The translations under genes and the position numbers were made by a program. Below the pieces are notes generated by a model that was given only the letters and a program-made list of their open reading frames with translations, ran no database searches and was not told the DNA's origin. Shown in pieces: positions 47,382-56,423 of a DNA stretch of 64,000 nucleotides (the stretch's first letter is position 1; the number at the start of each line of letters is the position of its first letter). This DNA comes from Bacillus thuringiensis (GTDB taxonomy: Bacteria > Bacillota > Bacilli > Bacillales > Bacillaceae_G). The stretch is taken from NCBI RefSeq assembly GCF_014932895.1, contig NZ_JACYOF010000001.1, forward strand, positions 1 to 64,000, read 5' to 3'.

Positions 47382-47573
47382 TTAAATCACTACCGCATAC
47401 CATGTTACCCCAACAAGTAGAACGAAAAGTAGGAGAATATAAATAGCGGATAAATTTTTCACATTCCTTTTTGTAGACTTACCATAATTCTCCTCCACAT
47501 TTCGTGCAACTAATACAGTTCCAAATAGCGATGCAATTACAATAATAACAACTAATAAAATTGCAAAACTCAT
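47382..47573 (-). CDS. Small two-helix membrane protein (63 aa)
   Basis: Begins MSFAILLVVIIVIASLFGTV. It has two hydrophobic helices (about 3-22 and 42-61) joined by a polar, charged loop (VEENYGKSTKRNVKN). ATG with GAGGTG seven bases upstream. No family recognised. Confidence 0.7.
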   Translation of the reverse strand: MSFAILLVVIIVIASLFGTVLVARNVEENYGKSTKRNVKNLSAIYILLLFVLLVGVTWYAVVI

Positions 47574-47738
47574 TGTATTTTCACCTCTCTAAGGCCAGTC
47601 TATTTTAATTAAGAACTTAAATAAGAAACTTTTTCTTTAAAACGTCGATAAAATACTACCTTTCTTCTCTTATCATAATAGATGTTTGTAAAAAACGGAC
47701 CAACCACTTTCGCGTTTTTTTGCTCATCCACTTCAAAA

Positions 47739-47778
47739 TAAAAAGCAACTGATCTCCTAGGACCAGTTGCTTTTTTAC
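47739..47778 (-). terminator. Terminator of the glucosidase-GntR unit
   Basis: A stem AAAAAGCAACTG / CAGTTGCTTTTT (47740-47751, 47764-47775) with flanking runs lies just beyond the GntR stop. Confidence 0.88.
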
Positions 47779-47798
47779 AAGGCTAATACTATTCATTT

Positions 47799-48506
47799 TC
47801 ACTTGAAATTAATCCGATTTAAAAGTCTGGTCTTTTCATAATGAAACATTGATTGAGATAACTCAAAAATTGTTCCATTTACAAGATACACTGTATTTTC
47901 AATAAGAAGCGCCGGATCACCTTCATTTAGTTCTAAAAGCCGTGCATTTTCTTTATTTACTTTTTCACAACTAATTACTTTATCAGCAAAGCCAATATTT
48001 AGTCGCAAATCTTCAATGAAATAACTGTACACAGAACTTAATGCTATTTCTTCATTCAAATATGGAATAATATCCTTTTTGAAATAACTTACTTCAATAG
48101 AGAATGGTTTACCATCTACAATTCTTAAGCGCTTCAAAAAATACAGCCTAGTTCCAGCTTCACATTGCATCCGTCTTGCTATTTCTTCGTTCGCATCTAT
48201 TACTTCAAGCTCTAACACTTTCGTTTCAATATTTTGTGAAACGAGATTTTTCGTTAAGCCACGCAAACTACCTAAATTAATATAGTCTGTTACAGAAGTT
48301 TCGCGTAAAAACATACCACTACCTTGCACTTGAAAAATATAGCCTCTATTCACAAGCTGGCTAATTACTTTACGTATCGTATTGCGACTTACTTCAAATC
48401 GATTCATCAATGCTTCTTCTGTAGGTAATTTTTTCGTTTCATTAAAAAGTCCATCTCGAATGTTTTGCTCTAAAACATCAGCAATTTGTTTATACTTTGC
48501 ACACAT
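47799..48506 (-). CDS. GntR-family regulator with UTRA domain
   Basis: 235 aa. A GntR winged helix (LPTEEALMNRFEVSRNTIRKV) is followed by a UTRA effector domain (about 85-230). UTRA regulators usually sense a phosphosugar. It lies 30 bases after the GH1 gene on the same strand, which suggests control of beta-glucoside use by the pair. ATG with TAGGAGA upstream. Confidence 0.92.
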   Translation of the reverse strand: MCAKYKQIADVLEQNIRDGLFNETKKLPTEEALMNRFEVSRNTIRKVISQLVNRGYIFQVQGSGMFLRETSVTDYINLGSLRGLTKNLVSQNIETKVLELEVIDANEEIARRMQCEAGTRLYFLKRLRIVDGKPFSIEVSYFKKDIIPYLNEEIALSSVYSYFIEDLRLNIGFADKVISCEKVNKENARLLELNEGDPALLIENTVYLVNGTIFELSQSMFHYEKTRLLNRINFK

Positions 48507-48536
48507 ACACTTTCTCCTAAATTACTCTTTTATCTG

Positions 48537-49946
48537 TTATAACTCTTCTCCTCTCGTTTCGATCACATGCTTATACCAATGAAACGAAAGTTTCTTCTTA
48601 CGTCTTAAGTTATCATTATGATCGACAAAAATAAAGCCATATTGCTTTTTATATCCGTTTAACCAACTTAACAAATCAATAACAGACCATGCATAATAAC
48701 CTTTTAAATTGATTCCTTCTTGAATTGCACGCTTCAATACTTTTAAATGCTCTCCAATAAATTTAATTCTCGGAACATCTACAATTTCTCCATCAATGAT
48801 TGGGTCTTCATCACCAAGTCCGTTTTCTGTCACATGCATCTTTATATCACCGTAACGCTCTTTCAACATATGCAAACCATCTAAGAAACCTTCGGGAGAT
48901 ATTTCCCATCCCCATTTTGTATATGTTTTGTCATCCATTTTAACTGTTCGATAAAATCCATCAAAAGAAGGATTACCTGGAGCAAGTGTGGAGTTTTCTC
49001 GAGAATGTTCCTCATTCTTTATATTCATATCGTATCTTTCCACTCGTATCGGTTGATAATAATTCAAGCCAATAAAATCATTTTTTTCAGCGTTTTGTTT
49101 AATGACTTCTAATTCTTCAACCGTCCAATTAGGAGTCCATCCTTTCTCCTTTAATTGTTGTACAACATAAGACGGATACTCACCTTTTAAAACTGGATCA
49201 TAGTACCAATACGTTTCATATTCATTCGCATGATTTGCTGCTAGTATATTTTCTTTTTGATCATCCACACTATAAGCAGGTAAGAAAACATGCGTGATAC
49301 CAATCTCTCCATATTGTTTCAACTGCTTGTACACTGCAACTGTTTTTGCATGTGCATAAAATACATAATGAGTCGCTTGAAAATACTTTGGAACATCATT
49401 TTGTATTCCTGGTGGATGTGCACCTTTTAAATAACCTAATCCACAAAACATTACTGTTTCATTAAAAGTAATCCAATGTTTCACTCTATCACCAAATGCC
49501 TTAAAACAAATCTCTGCGTACTTTACGAAAGCTTCTGCTGTTCGTTTATTCGTCCATCCACCATCTTTTTCTAAAGGTAATGGTAAATCCCAATGATATA
49601 AAGTGACAAACGGTACAATCCCGTATTTTAGACATTCATCAATTAAGTTGTTATAAAATTCTATTCCTTTTTCATTTACCTCTCCATCTCCAGTCGGCAA
49701 TATTCTCGCCCAAGAAATAGAAAAACGATACGATTCTAATCCCATCTCGGCCATTAAGCGAACATCTTCCTTATATCGATGATAATGATCAACAGCTACA
49801 TCACCATTTGTTCCATTGTATGTTTTGCCAGGGATTTTTGAAAACTCATCCCAATTCGTAACACCTTTTCCATCTTCATTCCATGCACCTTCTACTTGAT
49901 AAGAAGCTGAGGCAGCCCCGAATAAAAAATCATGTGGAAACTTCAT
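48537..49946 (-). CDS. GH1 family beta-glucosidase or 6-phospho-beta-glucosidase
   Basis: 469 aa. The GH1 acid/base Glu is in WITFNETVMF, and the nucleophile Glu is in HVTENGLGDEDP. The N-terminal FPHDFLFGAASASYQVEGAW is the family signature. It hydrolyses beta-glucosides; sequence alone does not decide between free and phosphorylated substrates, and no PTS gene is adjacent. ATG 49946 has GGAGG eight bases upstream; the frame extends 11 codons further without one. Confidence 0.92.
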   Translation of the reverse strand: MKFPHDFLFGAASASYQVEGAWNEDGKGVTNWDEFSKIPGKTYNGTNGDVAVDHYHRYKEDVRLMAEMGLESYRFSISWARILPTGDGEVNEKGIEFYNNLIDECLKYGIVPFVTLYHWDLPLPLEKDGGWTNKRTAEAFVKYAEICFKAFGDRVKHWITFNETVMFCGLGYLKGAHPPGIQNDVPKYFQATHYVFYAHAKTVAVYKQLKQYGEIGITHVFLPAYSVDDQKENILAANHANEYETYWYYDPVLKGEYPSYVVQQLKEKGWTPNWTVEELEVIKQNAEKNDFIGLNYYQPIRVERYDMNIKNEEHSRENSTLAPGNPSFDGFYRTVKMDDKTYTKWGWEISPEGFLDGLHMLKERYGDIKMHVTENGLGDEDPIIDGEIVDVPRIKFIGEHLKVLKRAIQEGINLKGYYAWSVIDLLSWLNGYKKQYGFIFVDHNDNLRRKKKLSFHWYKHVIETRGEEL

Positions 49947-49984
49947 CGTATATACCTCCGTTTCATTACAATAAATCAAATTTA

Positions 49985-50028
49985 TTACTACATATAAAAT
50001 TTATAGGTACAAATTTTATATGTAGTAA
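49985..50028. promoter_or_regulatory. Perfect 18-bp inverted repeat upstream of the GH1 gene
   Basis: TTACTACATATAAAATTT is mirrored exactly after an 8-base centre (ATAGGTAC), and the pairing extends one base further on each side. It lies about 40 bases upstream of the GH1 start. It is either a GntR operator pair or a leader hairpin. Confidence 0.7.
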
Positions 50029-50073
50029 TTATAACTTAAGTTTCGATTTTTTTCTATCATGAAAGTACGATAT

Positions 50074-50231
50074 ATAAAGTGAAACTTTAATCAGTGGGGG
50101 TTTTGTCCATCCCCCACTGATTATCAGCCCGTACCAATCGGGCTTTTACGGGCAGTTGATCCCCCACCTAACCTCTTTGCTTTCGCTGAATTTTGAGGTA
50201 GGGGTCTTACCGCCCGTTAATGAGGGATAAA
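50074..50231 (-). repeat. bcr1 element, full-length (158 bp)
   Basis: Same length and ends (ATAAA at both borders) as the copy at 40747. The 12-bp stem AATCAGTGGGGG/CCCCCACTGATT is conserved although the loop differs (TTTTGTCCAT versus TTTTCTTCAT), consistent with selection on structure. The right-end loop reads CCCGTTAATGAGGG, the same subtype as the short copy at 34695. Confidence 0.9.
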
Positions 50232-50257
50232 ACTATATTTAATGTTAATTTTTAGAA

Positions 50258-50293
50258 AACAAAAAAGAAGCGACGTATTTCATCGCTTCTTGC
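50258..50293 (-). terminator. Terminator of the PI-PLC gene
   Basis: A stem AAGAAGCGA / TCGCTTCTT with an A-run on the left lies about ten bases past the plcA stop. Confidence 0.8.
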
Positions 50294-50304
50294 TATCACC
50301 ATCT

Positions 50305-51294
50305 TTACTCTTTTATAAGTGACTTATTGGCTCTTATGACTTCTTGATAAAGTAATGGTGACCATTTTTCATTTATATAATCTTGAATTATCCAGCCTAC
50401 TCTTGTAGGATTCTTTTGCTTCATATAGTTTGCAATTTCAGGATTTATGTAGGATGCATAATAATATGGACTATTCCATGCTGTACCACCAGAAGACAAG
50501 CTTGTAAAATTAATATATAGATGATAAAAATCTTCACTATTATTAATCGTTTCATTTATCGTATCTTTAATAGATTTTACTTTCTCATCATAACTCACTT
50601 TATATTTATCTTGTACTGTTACATTTACATTTTGATTTACAGTTGTGGTAAACGTCTCATTATCTGGCCAATAAAAATTATTATATCCTCCAGATTCATT
50701 ACTACCACTATATCTTTTTAGTAGTACAATTTTCCCACGAGCATCTCCAAGTTTTATATTTCCTTCTGTTTTTAAAAAGATAGGATCAAGAAAATAATTT
50801 TTTTCAAACGTACTACTAAATGAGTTTTCCGCCCCTTTCATATCCTCATACTCTTTTTTTAAAGACATAATAATCGTTTCACTTGGGTTATCCTTTAAAA
50901 ATTGTTTCGCTTCGTTTATAAATTCGTGCAGTGTTACATAAAGATATAATGGTCCATGATGAAGAACTATCGTATTATCATCTGTTAAACGCCCTCTTAT
51001 ATCAAAAATTCTAGCTCCGTGATCCATTTGATAACGAAAATCATATTCTTGCGTCATCCCCCATACTTGCTTAATCGGATTTTGCAACTTGAACGTCCCA
51101 CTATCATGTGTTCCTGGAATTGAAATTCGTGCTAACGGTACGTTATCAGGTATAGGTTGCATCCATTTCGACCAATTTTCAAGTTCATTAACAGAGCTAG
51201 CTGCAACTACTTGCTTATCATGTAAAGCAAATACAAATGTGCTAAATATAGTACTACATATGAATAATTTCAAAATAAACTTCTTATTGCTCAT
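50305..51294 (-). CDS. plcA: Phosphatidylinositol-specific phospholipase C (PI-PLC)
   Basis: 329 aa. A Sec signal peptide (to about VVAASS) is followed by the PI-PLC barrel. The catalytic general base/acid His residues lie in [11 protein letters not shown] and [10 protein letters not shown], and RIFDIRGR holds the Arg/Asp pair. Length and sequence match the B. cereus group PlcA, a secreted virulence factor that cleaves PI and GPI anchors. A PlcR box lies about 90 bases upstream. ATG at 51294. Confidence 0.97.
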   Translation of the reverse strand: MSNKKFILKLFICSTIFSTFVFALHDKQVVAASSVNELENWSKWMQPIPDNVPLARISIPGTHDSGTFKLQNPIKQVWGMTQEYDFRYQMDHGARIFDIRGRLTDDNTIVLHHGPLYLYVTLHEFINEAKQFLKDNPSETIIMSLKKEYEDMKGAENSFSSTFEKNYFLDPIFLKTEGNIKLGDARGKIVLLKRYSGSNESGGYNNFYWPDNETFTTTVNQNVNVTVQDKYKVSYDEKVKSIKDTINETINNSEDFYHLYINFTSLSSGGTAWNSPYYYASYINPEIANYMKQKNPTRVGWIIQDYINEKWSPLLYQEVIRANKSLIKE

Positions 51295-51381
51295 TATTAT
51301 TCCTCCCTCTTTCTGTTTTTACATCAAACTTATTGAATATGATATAAGCTAGTGAATAAAAAATAAATAACATTTCACAAA

Positions 51382-51397
51382 TATGAAATATTGCATA
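51382..51397. promoter_or_regulatory. PlcR box upstream of plcA
   Basis: TATGAAATATTGCATA fits the PlcR consensus TATGNANNNNTNCATA at every defined position. It lies about 88 bases upstream of the plcA start codon. PlcR with its PapR peptide activates such genes at the onset of stationary phase. Confidence 0.85.
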
Positions 51398-51442
51398 GAA
51401 ATAAAATTTAAAAATCATTCACATATCCTGAATTAGAAAAAT

Positions 51443-51472
51443 TTAAAGGAACTTCATCTGAAGTTCCTTTCG
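51443..51472 (-). terminator. Terminator of the subtilase gene
   Basis: A perfect 12-bp stem AAAGGAACTTCA / TGAAGTTCCTTT (51445-51456, 51459-51470) lies just past the subtilase stop. Confidence 0.85.
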
Positions 51473-51473
51473 C

Positions 51474-53315
51474 TTATTTTATATTCAATACATATGAACC
51501 ATCTTTATTCTCATACTTATAGACATATAAATAATATTTACCTGGCTTTGCATTATAGGTTCCTTTAACTACATTCCCTTCATTTTCACCATATGCTACA
51601 TAGTTGTTTAAATCTGATTCATGATGCAGTACCCATGTCATTCCAATATTTTTTTCATTTAGTAGAGAAATATTAATATTTTCTGGTGAGTCAATTTGGA
51701 AAGTAAATACATCTACATTATCACTATTATGTAGTGTTCCTTTCATTGGTGTATGAAAGTTAACTTTATTTGCCTGTCTAGGTTCATTATTTGGTTCATT
51801 TTCTGTTACTTGTAACCCATTCCCACCATTTGGTTCTCTTCGTTCATACCCTAAGTTTACTAGTATGGACTTCAAATCTGGTAAAACACCAATTTTATCT
51901 GAATGTGGATTTTTAGATTTCGTTCCAGTGTTATGGTTACTTAATATCGTTCTTAGTTCACTTGGTCTATATGGTTGCCCTAAATTTTCTTTAGCAATAC
52001 TTTGTACTAAAGTCGCCGCTCCAGCGATAATAGGCGAAGCACTAGACGTGCCACTAAAGCTTGTTGTATAAAGGTTTACAGCACTTCTACTTTGCTCAGC
52101 TGTAGTTGTATCTACGTTTTCTCCCCAGCCGTACACATCAATACGGCTTCCATAATTCGAAAACCACATACGTTCATGAGGGAAAGATGAAGAGCCCGCT
52201 CCTACCATAATTGCACCTGAATCTTTAAAATCTTTACTATTACGATTTAAAATTTGTTTACCATTTCTATCTTTAAACTGATCCAAATCATTCCAACCAT
52301 TTGCTCCAGCCTCTATAATTACAACCCCCTTATCTGTCCCAGCACGAATTGCATCAAAGATATCTGGTTGTACTTCCACCGGTAAATATTTATTACCATA
52401 TCCATCAAAGGACGCTTGTGCCTCCAATAATAAAACATCCCCAGCTTCTAAATGATTTACAGCACTTAGTATTGCATCAGCTGTATTATACTGCCCGTTA
52501 TCTCTTATTTGAGAAATCACCTTTGCTTTCGCTTTTGGCGCAATCCCAATATTCCCCACTTCATTATCTTCAGATGATACAATTCCTAGTACAGACGTCC
52601 CATGACCGACATGCTGATCTATATTTCTTCCAGACATCAATTCAATATTTTGATGCACTAAATCCTCATGATTTAATAGCCATCCATATTCCATATCAAC
52701 AAAGGTTATATCATTTCCATTACCACCTTGAACTCCCCAAGCGAAAGGCGCATTAATACCGTATGGTGCTGCTTCAAGATAACCTTGTTTTTTAAATCTA
52801 GGATTATTATTAGGATTAAGAGATACATATGATGGTTGCATTTCAGGCGGCGTTATTTTTTCCTGTTTCTTAATATACACATCTTCTATTAAAGAAGATG
52901 CTTTTAACCTATTTACAAATGCTTCTTCATGCCCATCATTTTTGGTTTGAAGAATATAGTAGTTTAATAAATTTGTAGATACATTATTTGGTGCTTTCAC
53001 TTCAAGGTCTTGTATTTGTTCCGGACTTACAGATGTGAATAAACGAGTAAATGTCAAATCTGGATATTCTGTCAAAAGATCTTCTAGCACTTTATCGCTC
53101 GTTTGAGATTGTATCTGTTTTTCAATACCATCTTCATATGGTAATTTCAAATCCGCTCTAAATTTTACAATGATTTGCTTATCTGTTTCTTGTTCTATCC
53201 CTAATTTACTCTGCTGTTCTATAGAATTAGCATTTACAATATTGATAGTGCCTTCAATTCCTATAAATGTTGAAATAATTACAGCTGAAACACATATTCT
53301 TCGAAATATTTTCAT
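51474..53315 (-). CDS. Secreted subtilisin-like serine protease (Sfp-type)
   Basis: 613 aa. A Sec signal peptide and pro-region (to about residue 150) are followed by the subtilase domain. Catalytic Asp (ITFVDMEYGW), His (HVGHGTSVLGIV) and Ser (SGTSSASPIIAG) are intact. A C-terminal pre-peptidase beta domain (ENEPNNEPRQANKV... VDVFTFQID) ends the protein. It matches the subtilase family protease of the PlcR regulon. ATG 53315 is nine bases after GGAGG. Confidence 0.93.
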   Translation of the reverse strand: MKIFRRICVSAVIISTFIGIEGTINIVNANSIEQQSKLGIEQETDKQIIVKFRADLKLPYEDGIEKQIQSQTSDKVLEDLLTEYPDLTFTRLFTSVSPEQIQDLEVKAPNNVSTNLLNYYILQTKNDGHEEAFVNRLKASSLIEDVYIKKQEKITPPEMQPSYVSLNPNNNPRFKKQGYLEAAPYGINAPFAWGVQGGNGNDITFVDMEYGWLLNHEDLVHQNIELMSGRNIDQHVGHGTSVLGIVSSEDNEVGNIGIAPKAKAKVISQIRDNGQYNTADAILSAVNHLEAGDVLLLEAQASFDGYGNKYLPVEVQPDIFDAIRAGTDKGVVIIEAGANGWNDLDQFKDRNGKQILNRNSKDFKDSGAIMVGAGSSSFPHERMWFSNYGSRIDVYGWGENVDTTTAEQSRSAVNLYTTSFSGTSSASPIIAGAATLVQSIAKENLGQPYRPSELRTILSNHNTGTKSKNPHSDKIGVLPDLKSILVNLGYERREPNGGNGLQVTENEPNNEPRQANKVNFHTPMKGTLHNSDNVDVFTFQIDSPENINISLLNEKNIGMTWVLHHESDLNNYVAYGENEGNVVKGTYNAKPGKYYLYVYKYENKDGSYVLNIK

Positions 53316-53436
53316 TACATCAATCCTCCTATTATTAATCATTATATTAATCTATAATGATTTTATTTCTATTACATATTACTTTTCTACTAAATAGATT
53401 ATAGTAATCAGCAATATGAACTTCAATGTATTTTCA

Positions 53437-53452
53437 TATGCAATATTTCATA
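53437..53452. promoter_or_regulatory. PlcR box between subtilase and LysM hydrolase genes
   Basis: TATGCAATATTTCATA fits TATGNANNNNTNCATA exactly. It is 122 bases from the subtilase start and 145 bases from the divergent LysM hydrolase start, so it could serve one or both. Confidence 0.85.
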
Positions 53453-53597
53453 TTCGGATTCCTCATTGCATATATATAAAACTTATAATGATTATTTGTT
53501 TCATATATGTTAATATACTTACATAAAAATATAACATATATGTATTCTTAACCATATTACTCAACCGTTACACCTTAATTTTTTAGGAGGATTTACA

Positions 53598-54395
53598 ATG
53601 AAATTTTTAAAAATAAAACATATAATTCCTTTATCTGCAGCTGCAATTACATTCGTATGTAATCAAAGTACAGCTGAAGCTTCTACCATTCATACAGTAA
53701 AAAAGAATGATACACTTTGGGGCATTAGTAAACAATATGGAGTTCCAATACAATCTATTAAACAAGCGAATAATAAAGGAAACGACCAAACTTTTATTGG
53801 TGAACAATTAAATATTCCAGGGTCCATGAACTCAAATGAAGTCTCTGTTCGTCAAAACGCCAAACCTGCGAACATTTCTGGACAAATTATTTATCAAGTA
53901 CAACCGGGAGATTCATTAGAAACAATAGCAAAGCGTTACAATGTTACCGTCCAATCTATTAAACAAATTAACAATACAGTCGGAAACAAGCTTTATACAG
54001 GACAACATTTGAAAATCAACTCAAGCATTTCAGAAAAAGAAAAAGAATTAATGGCACGCTTAGTTACTGCTGAAGCGGGTGGCGAATCCTATAAAGGGAA
54101 AGTGGCTGTAGCAAAAGTTATACTAAATCGTGTAAATGCAAAAGGTTTTCCAAATACAATAACAGGAGTTATTTATGAACCTATTAAACACGGGTATGCA
54201 TTTACTCCTGTTACAGATGGAAGAATTAATCAGCCTGCAAGCGCAGAAGCAAAAATGGCTGTAGAAGAGGCTATCTCCACAAACGGAATACATTCTGATT
54301 GGCTTTATTTCTATAATCCGAAAACATCGACAAGCAAATGGATTACGACACGTCAAACAGTAGCAGTAATCGGTAACCATGTGTTTGCTAAATAA
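53598..54395 (+). CDS. Secreted LysM-SleB-type cell-wall hydrolase
   Basis: 265 aa. The signal peptide ends near AEAST. Two LysM repeats follow (HTVKKNDTLWGISKQYG and YQVQPGDSLETIAKRYN), then a Hydrolase_2/SleB catalytic domain with ARLVTAEAGGESYKGKVAVA and HSDWLYFYNPKT. LysM binds peptidoglycan; SleB-like domains are lytic transglycosylases acting on cell wall or cortex. The PlcR box upstream raises the possibility of PlcR control. ATG with AGGAGG upstream. Confidence 0.92.
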   Translation: MKFLKIKHIIPLSAAAITFVCNQSTAEASTIHTVKKNDTLWGISKQYGVPIQSIKQANNKGNDQTFIGEQLNIPGSMNSNEVSVRQNAKPANISGQIIYQVQPGDSLETIAKRYNVTVQSIKQINNTVGNKLYTGQHLKINSSISEKEKELMARLVTAEAGGESYKGKVAVAKVILNRVNAKGFPNTITGVIYEPIKHGYAFTPVTDGRINQPASAEAKMAVEEAISTNGIHSDWLYFYNPKTSTSKWITTRQTVAVIGNHVFAK

Positions 54396-54446
54396 AACTA
54401 TAATTTCCTTCTGATTTATGCACTTAACAACTATTTCAAATAATTA

Positions 54447-54484
54447 ACAGACCTCTTTACTGAAAAGGTCTGTTCTTTTTATAT
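54447..54484 (+). terminator. Terminator of the LysM hydrolase gene
   Basis: A stem AACAGACCT / AGGTCTGTT with CTTTTTAT tail lies 50 bases after the stop. Confidence 0.85.
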
Positions 54485-54693
54485 TTAAGATTTTATTAAT
54501 GACAAAGTGATTATGTAAAGCTATATCTCCTTTCAAATAAAAACATTTATAATTAATCCACCACTCGGAGAGATTGAAAAAGTATAGAATTCAAAAGCTT
54601 TCTCTTTATTAATAAAAGCTATTTCTTAACTTCATAAAATTGTTATACACTAAGAAAATAAAAAACAAACTATTCGTTAGCAGGTGAAAGAAT

Positions 54694-56031
54694 ATGTATG
54701 ATGTTACAATTATCGGCGCTGGAGTAAGTAGCATTTTTATGGCTTATTCACTAGCTAAAAGTAACAAAAAGGTTTTAATTCTTGAAAAAGGTAAGCCGCT
54801 AGAACATCGAAATTGTCCTTTAGATCAAGGAAAAACGTGTGACTGTAACATATGTGATAAATATTTCGGTTTTGGTGGCTTAGGAAAGTCTGAAGGGAAA
54901 TTTAATTATACAAATGGATTTGGAGGAGAACTCGAGCAAAAAGTAGGTAAAGAAGGTTTTATGCAACTCATGGCTGAAGTAGATGAAATTCTATGTCAGT
55001 TTGGTGGAAGTTCCGTTTCAAAATACTCTACAGAAAATATAAATCTCACTAATAGAGCTGAAGCATGTGGTTTACAAATGCTAACAACAGAAGTAAGGCA
55101 TCTTGGTACTACACTTTCCAGTAACATTTTTCAGCAGCTCTATGAATTTTTACTTTCGAAAATAAATATCCAATTTCATATAGATGTAGAGCATATTATG
55201 AAACAGAAAGATCATTTTAAAATAGATACAAATCAAGGAATCATTCATTCTAAGCAACTAGTATTTGCAACTGGGCGTTCCGGAGCGGATTGGTTAAAAG
55301 AAATGTGCACTTCTCTACATATTTCTGAGGAACAAACCCGTGTAGATTTAGGTATTAGAGTAGAAATGAAAGAACATCAATTACGTTCTATATTAAAAGA
55401 TACTTTTGAAACGAAACTTTCTTATCAAGGTGAAAATTTCACAGCAACTACTTACTGTATGAATCCAAAAGGACGCATTATTCGAAAGTACGAAGAAGGT
55501 TTAATTATGCCTGACGGTCAAAATTTTCGGGAGCAAGGAACTGATACTCCTAACTTAAATTTCACTTTGTTTATCCCGCGCTATTTTCCAACCCTCAAAG
55601 AAGCAAATGTATATGCAAGCTCAATTATTAAAGGCATTAACCAAGGACGAGATCGGATTGTTATACAACGCTTAGAGGACTTAATAAAGAAACAACCTAC
55701 TACGGAAAAAGCTATGAACCATAACCGTATACAACCTACACTGCACGGAGATTATGGAGATTTTCATAAAGAAATTCCTCTATTATATATTGACGGACTC
55801 AAAGAATTTTTATTACGCTTAGAACACTTTATCCAAGAACCTATCGATAAAGATACTTTGTTATATGGAATTGATGGAAAGTTCTATGCTCCTACGATAA
55901 AAATCAATAACCATTTTGAAACAAGTATAACTGGGCTATTTTTAATCGGAGATTGTTCAGGCGTCACTCATTCATTATCTCAAGCAGCTGCAAGTGGTCT
56001 GTATGTCGGAAAATATTTATCTGACATGTAA
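54694..56031 (+). CDS. FAD-dependent oxidoreductase (COG2509-like)
   Basis: 445 aa. The N-terminal dinucleotide motif is VTIIGAGVSSIFMAYSLAKS. A Cys-rich segment follows (NCPLDQGKTCDCNICDKYFG), the late FAD motif is FLIGDCSGVTHSLSQAAASG, and FATGRSGADW is conserved. The group is annotated as uncharacterised FAD dehydrogenases. The four closely spaced Cys (about residues 38-52) could bind a metal. ATG with AGGTGA upstream. Monocistronic. Confidence 0.85.
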   Translation: MYDVTIIGAGVSSIFMAYSLAKSNKKVLILEKGKPLEHRNCPLDQGKTCDCNICDKYFGFGGLGKSEGKFNYTNGFGGELEQKVGKEGFMQLMAEVDEILCQFGGSSVSKYSTENINLTNRAEACGLQMLTTEVRHLGTTLSSNIFQQLYEFLLSKINIQFHIDVEHIMKQKDHFKIDTNQGIIHSKQLVFATGRSGADWLKEMCTSLHISEEQTRVDLGIRVEMKEHQLRSILKDTFETKLSYQGENFTATTYCMNPKGRIIRKYEEGLIMPDGQNFREQGTDTPNLNFTLFIPRYFPTLKEANVYASSIIKGINQGRDRIVIQRLEDLIKKQPTTEKAMNHNRIQPTLHGDYGDFHKEIPLLYIDGLKEFLLRLEHFIQEPIDKDTLLYGIDGKFYAPTIKINNHFETSITGLFLIGDCSGVTHSLSQAAASGLYVGKYLSDM

Positions 56032-56372
56032 AAACGCCAGTCAAATGGTTTAAGTTTCATTACCACTGCACTTATCTAGTAATAGCGTTAATGAAAGCTT
56101 CCCCTCTCCGAATGATGATTAATCTACACAGAATCAGGTTTTTACAGGATATATGAAAAACTACATTCTATGTAGAATGTAGTTTTCTACTAATTCATAT
56201 AATCGTTTACTTCAAACTAACTTTTTAAAATTCTAACTATTTTAATGTCAATAGTTTAAAAAGCGTCTATTCATTTTCACTATAACTACGAGCTTTTCTC
56301 GCTCCATTTGTAAAAAAGAGTTAGATTTATGTTACTACGCTTTAAAATTCCATATTATACGGATGTAAGCAA
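56032..56372. other. Intergenic region with one hairpin, no gene seen
   Basis: About 340 bases. Besides the terminator at 56155-56188 it is AT-rich. I see no open frame with a ribosome binding site. Confidence 0.5.
56155..56188 (+). terminator. Intrinsic terminator after the FAD oxidoreductase gene
   Basis: A stem AAAACTACATTCTA / TAGAATGTAGTTTT with a 2-nt centre lies 125 bases past the stop. The palindrome is almost perfect. Confidence 0.75.
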
Positions 56373-56421
56373 AAAACAACTCCAAAATCCACTTTTATTG
56401 TGTATTTTGGAGTTGTTTTAC
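56373..56421 (-). terminator. Terminator of the TPR-GTPase gene
   Basis: A 16-bp stem AAAACAACTCCAAAAT / ATTTTGGAGTTGTTTT with a 14-nt loop lies right after the stop. Confidence 0.9.
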
Positions 56422-56423
56422 GT

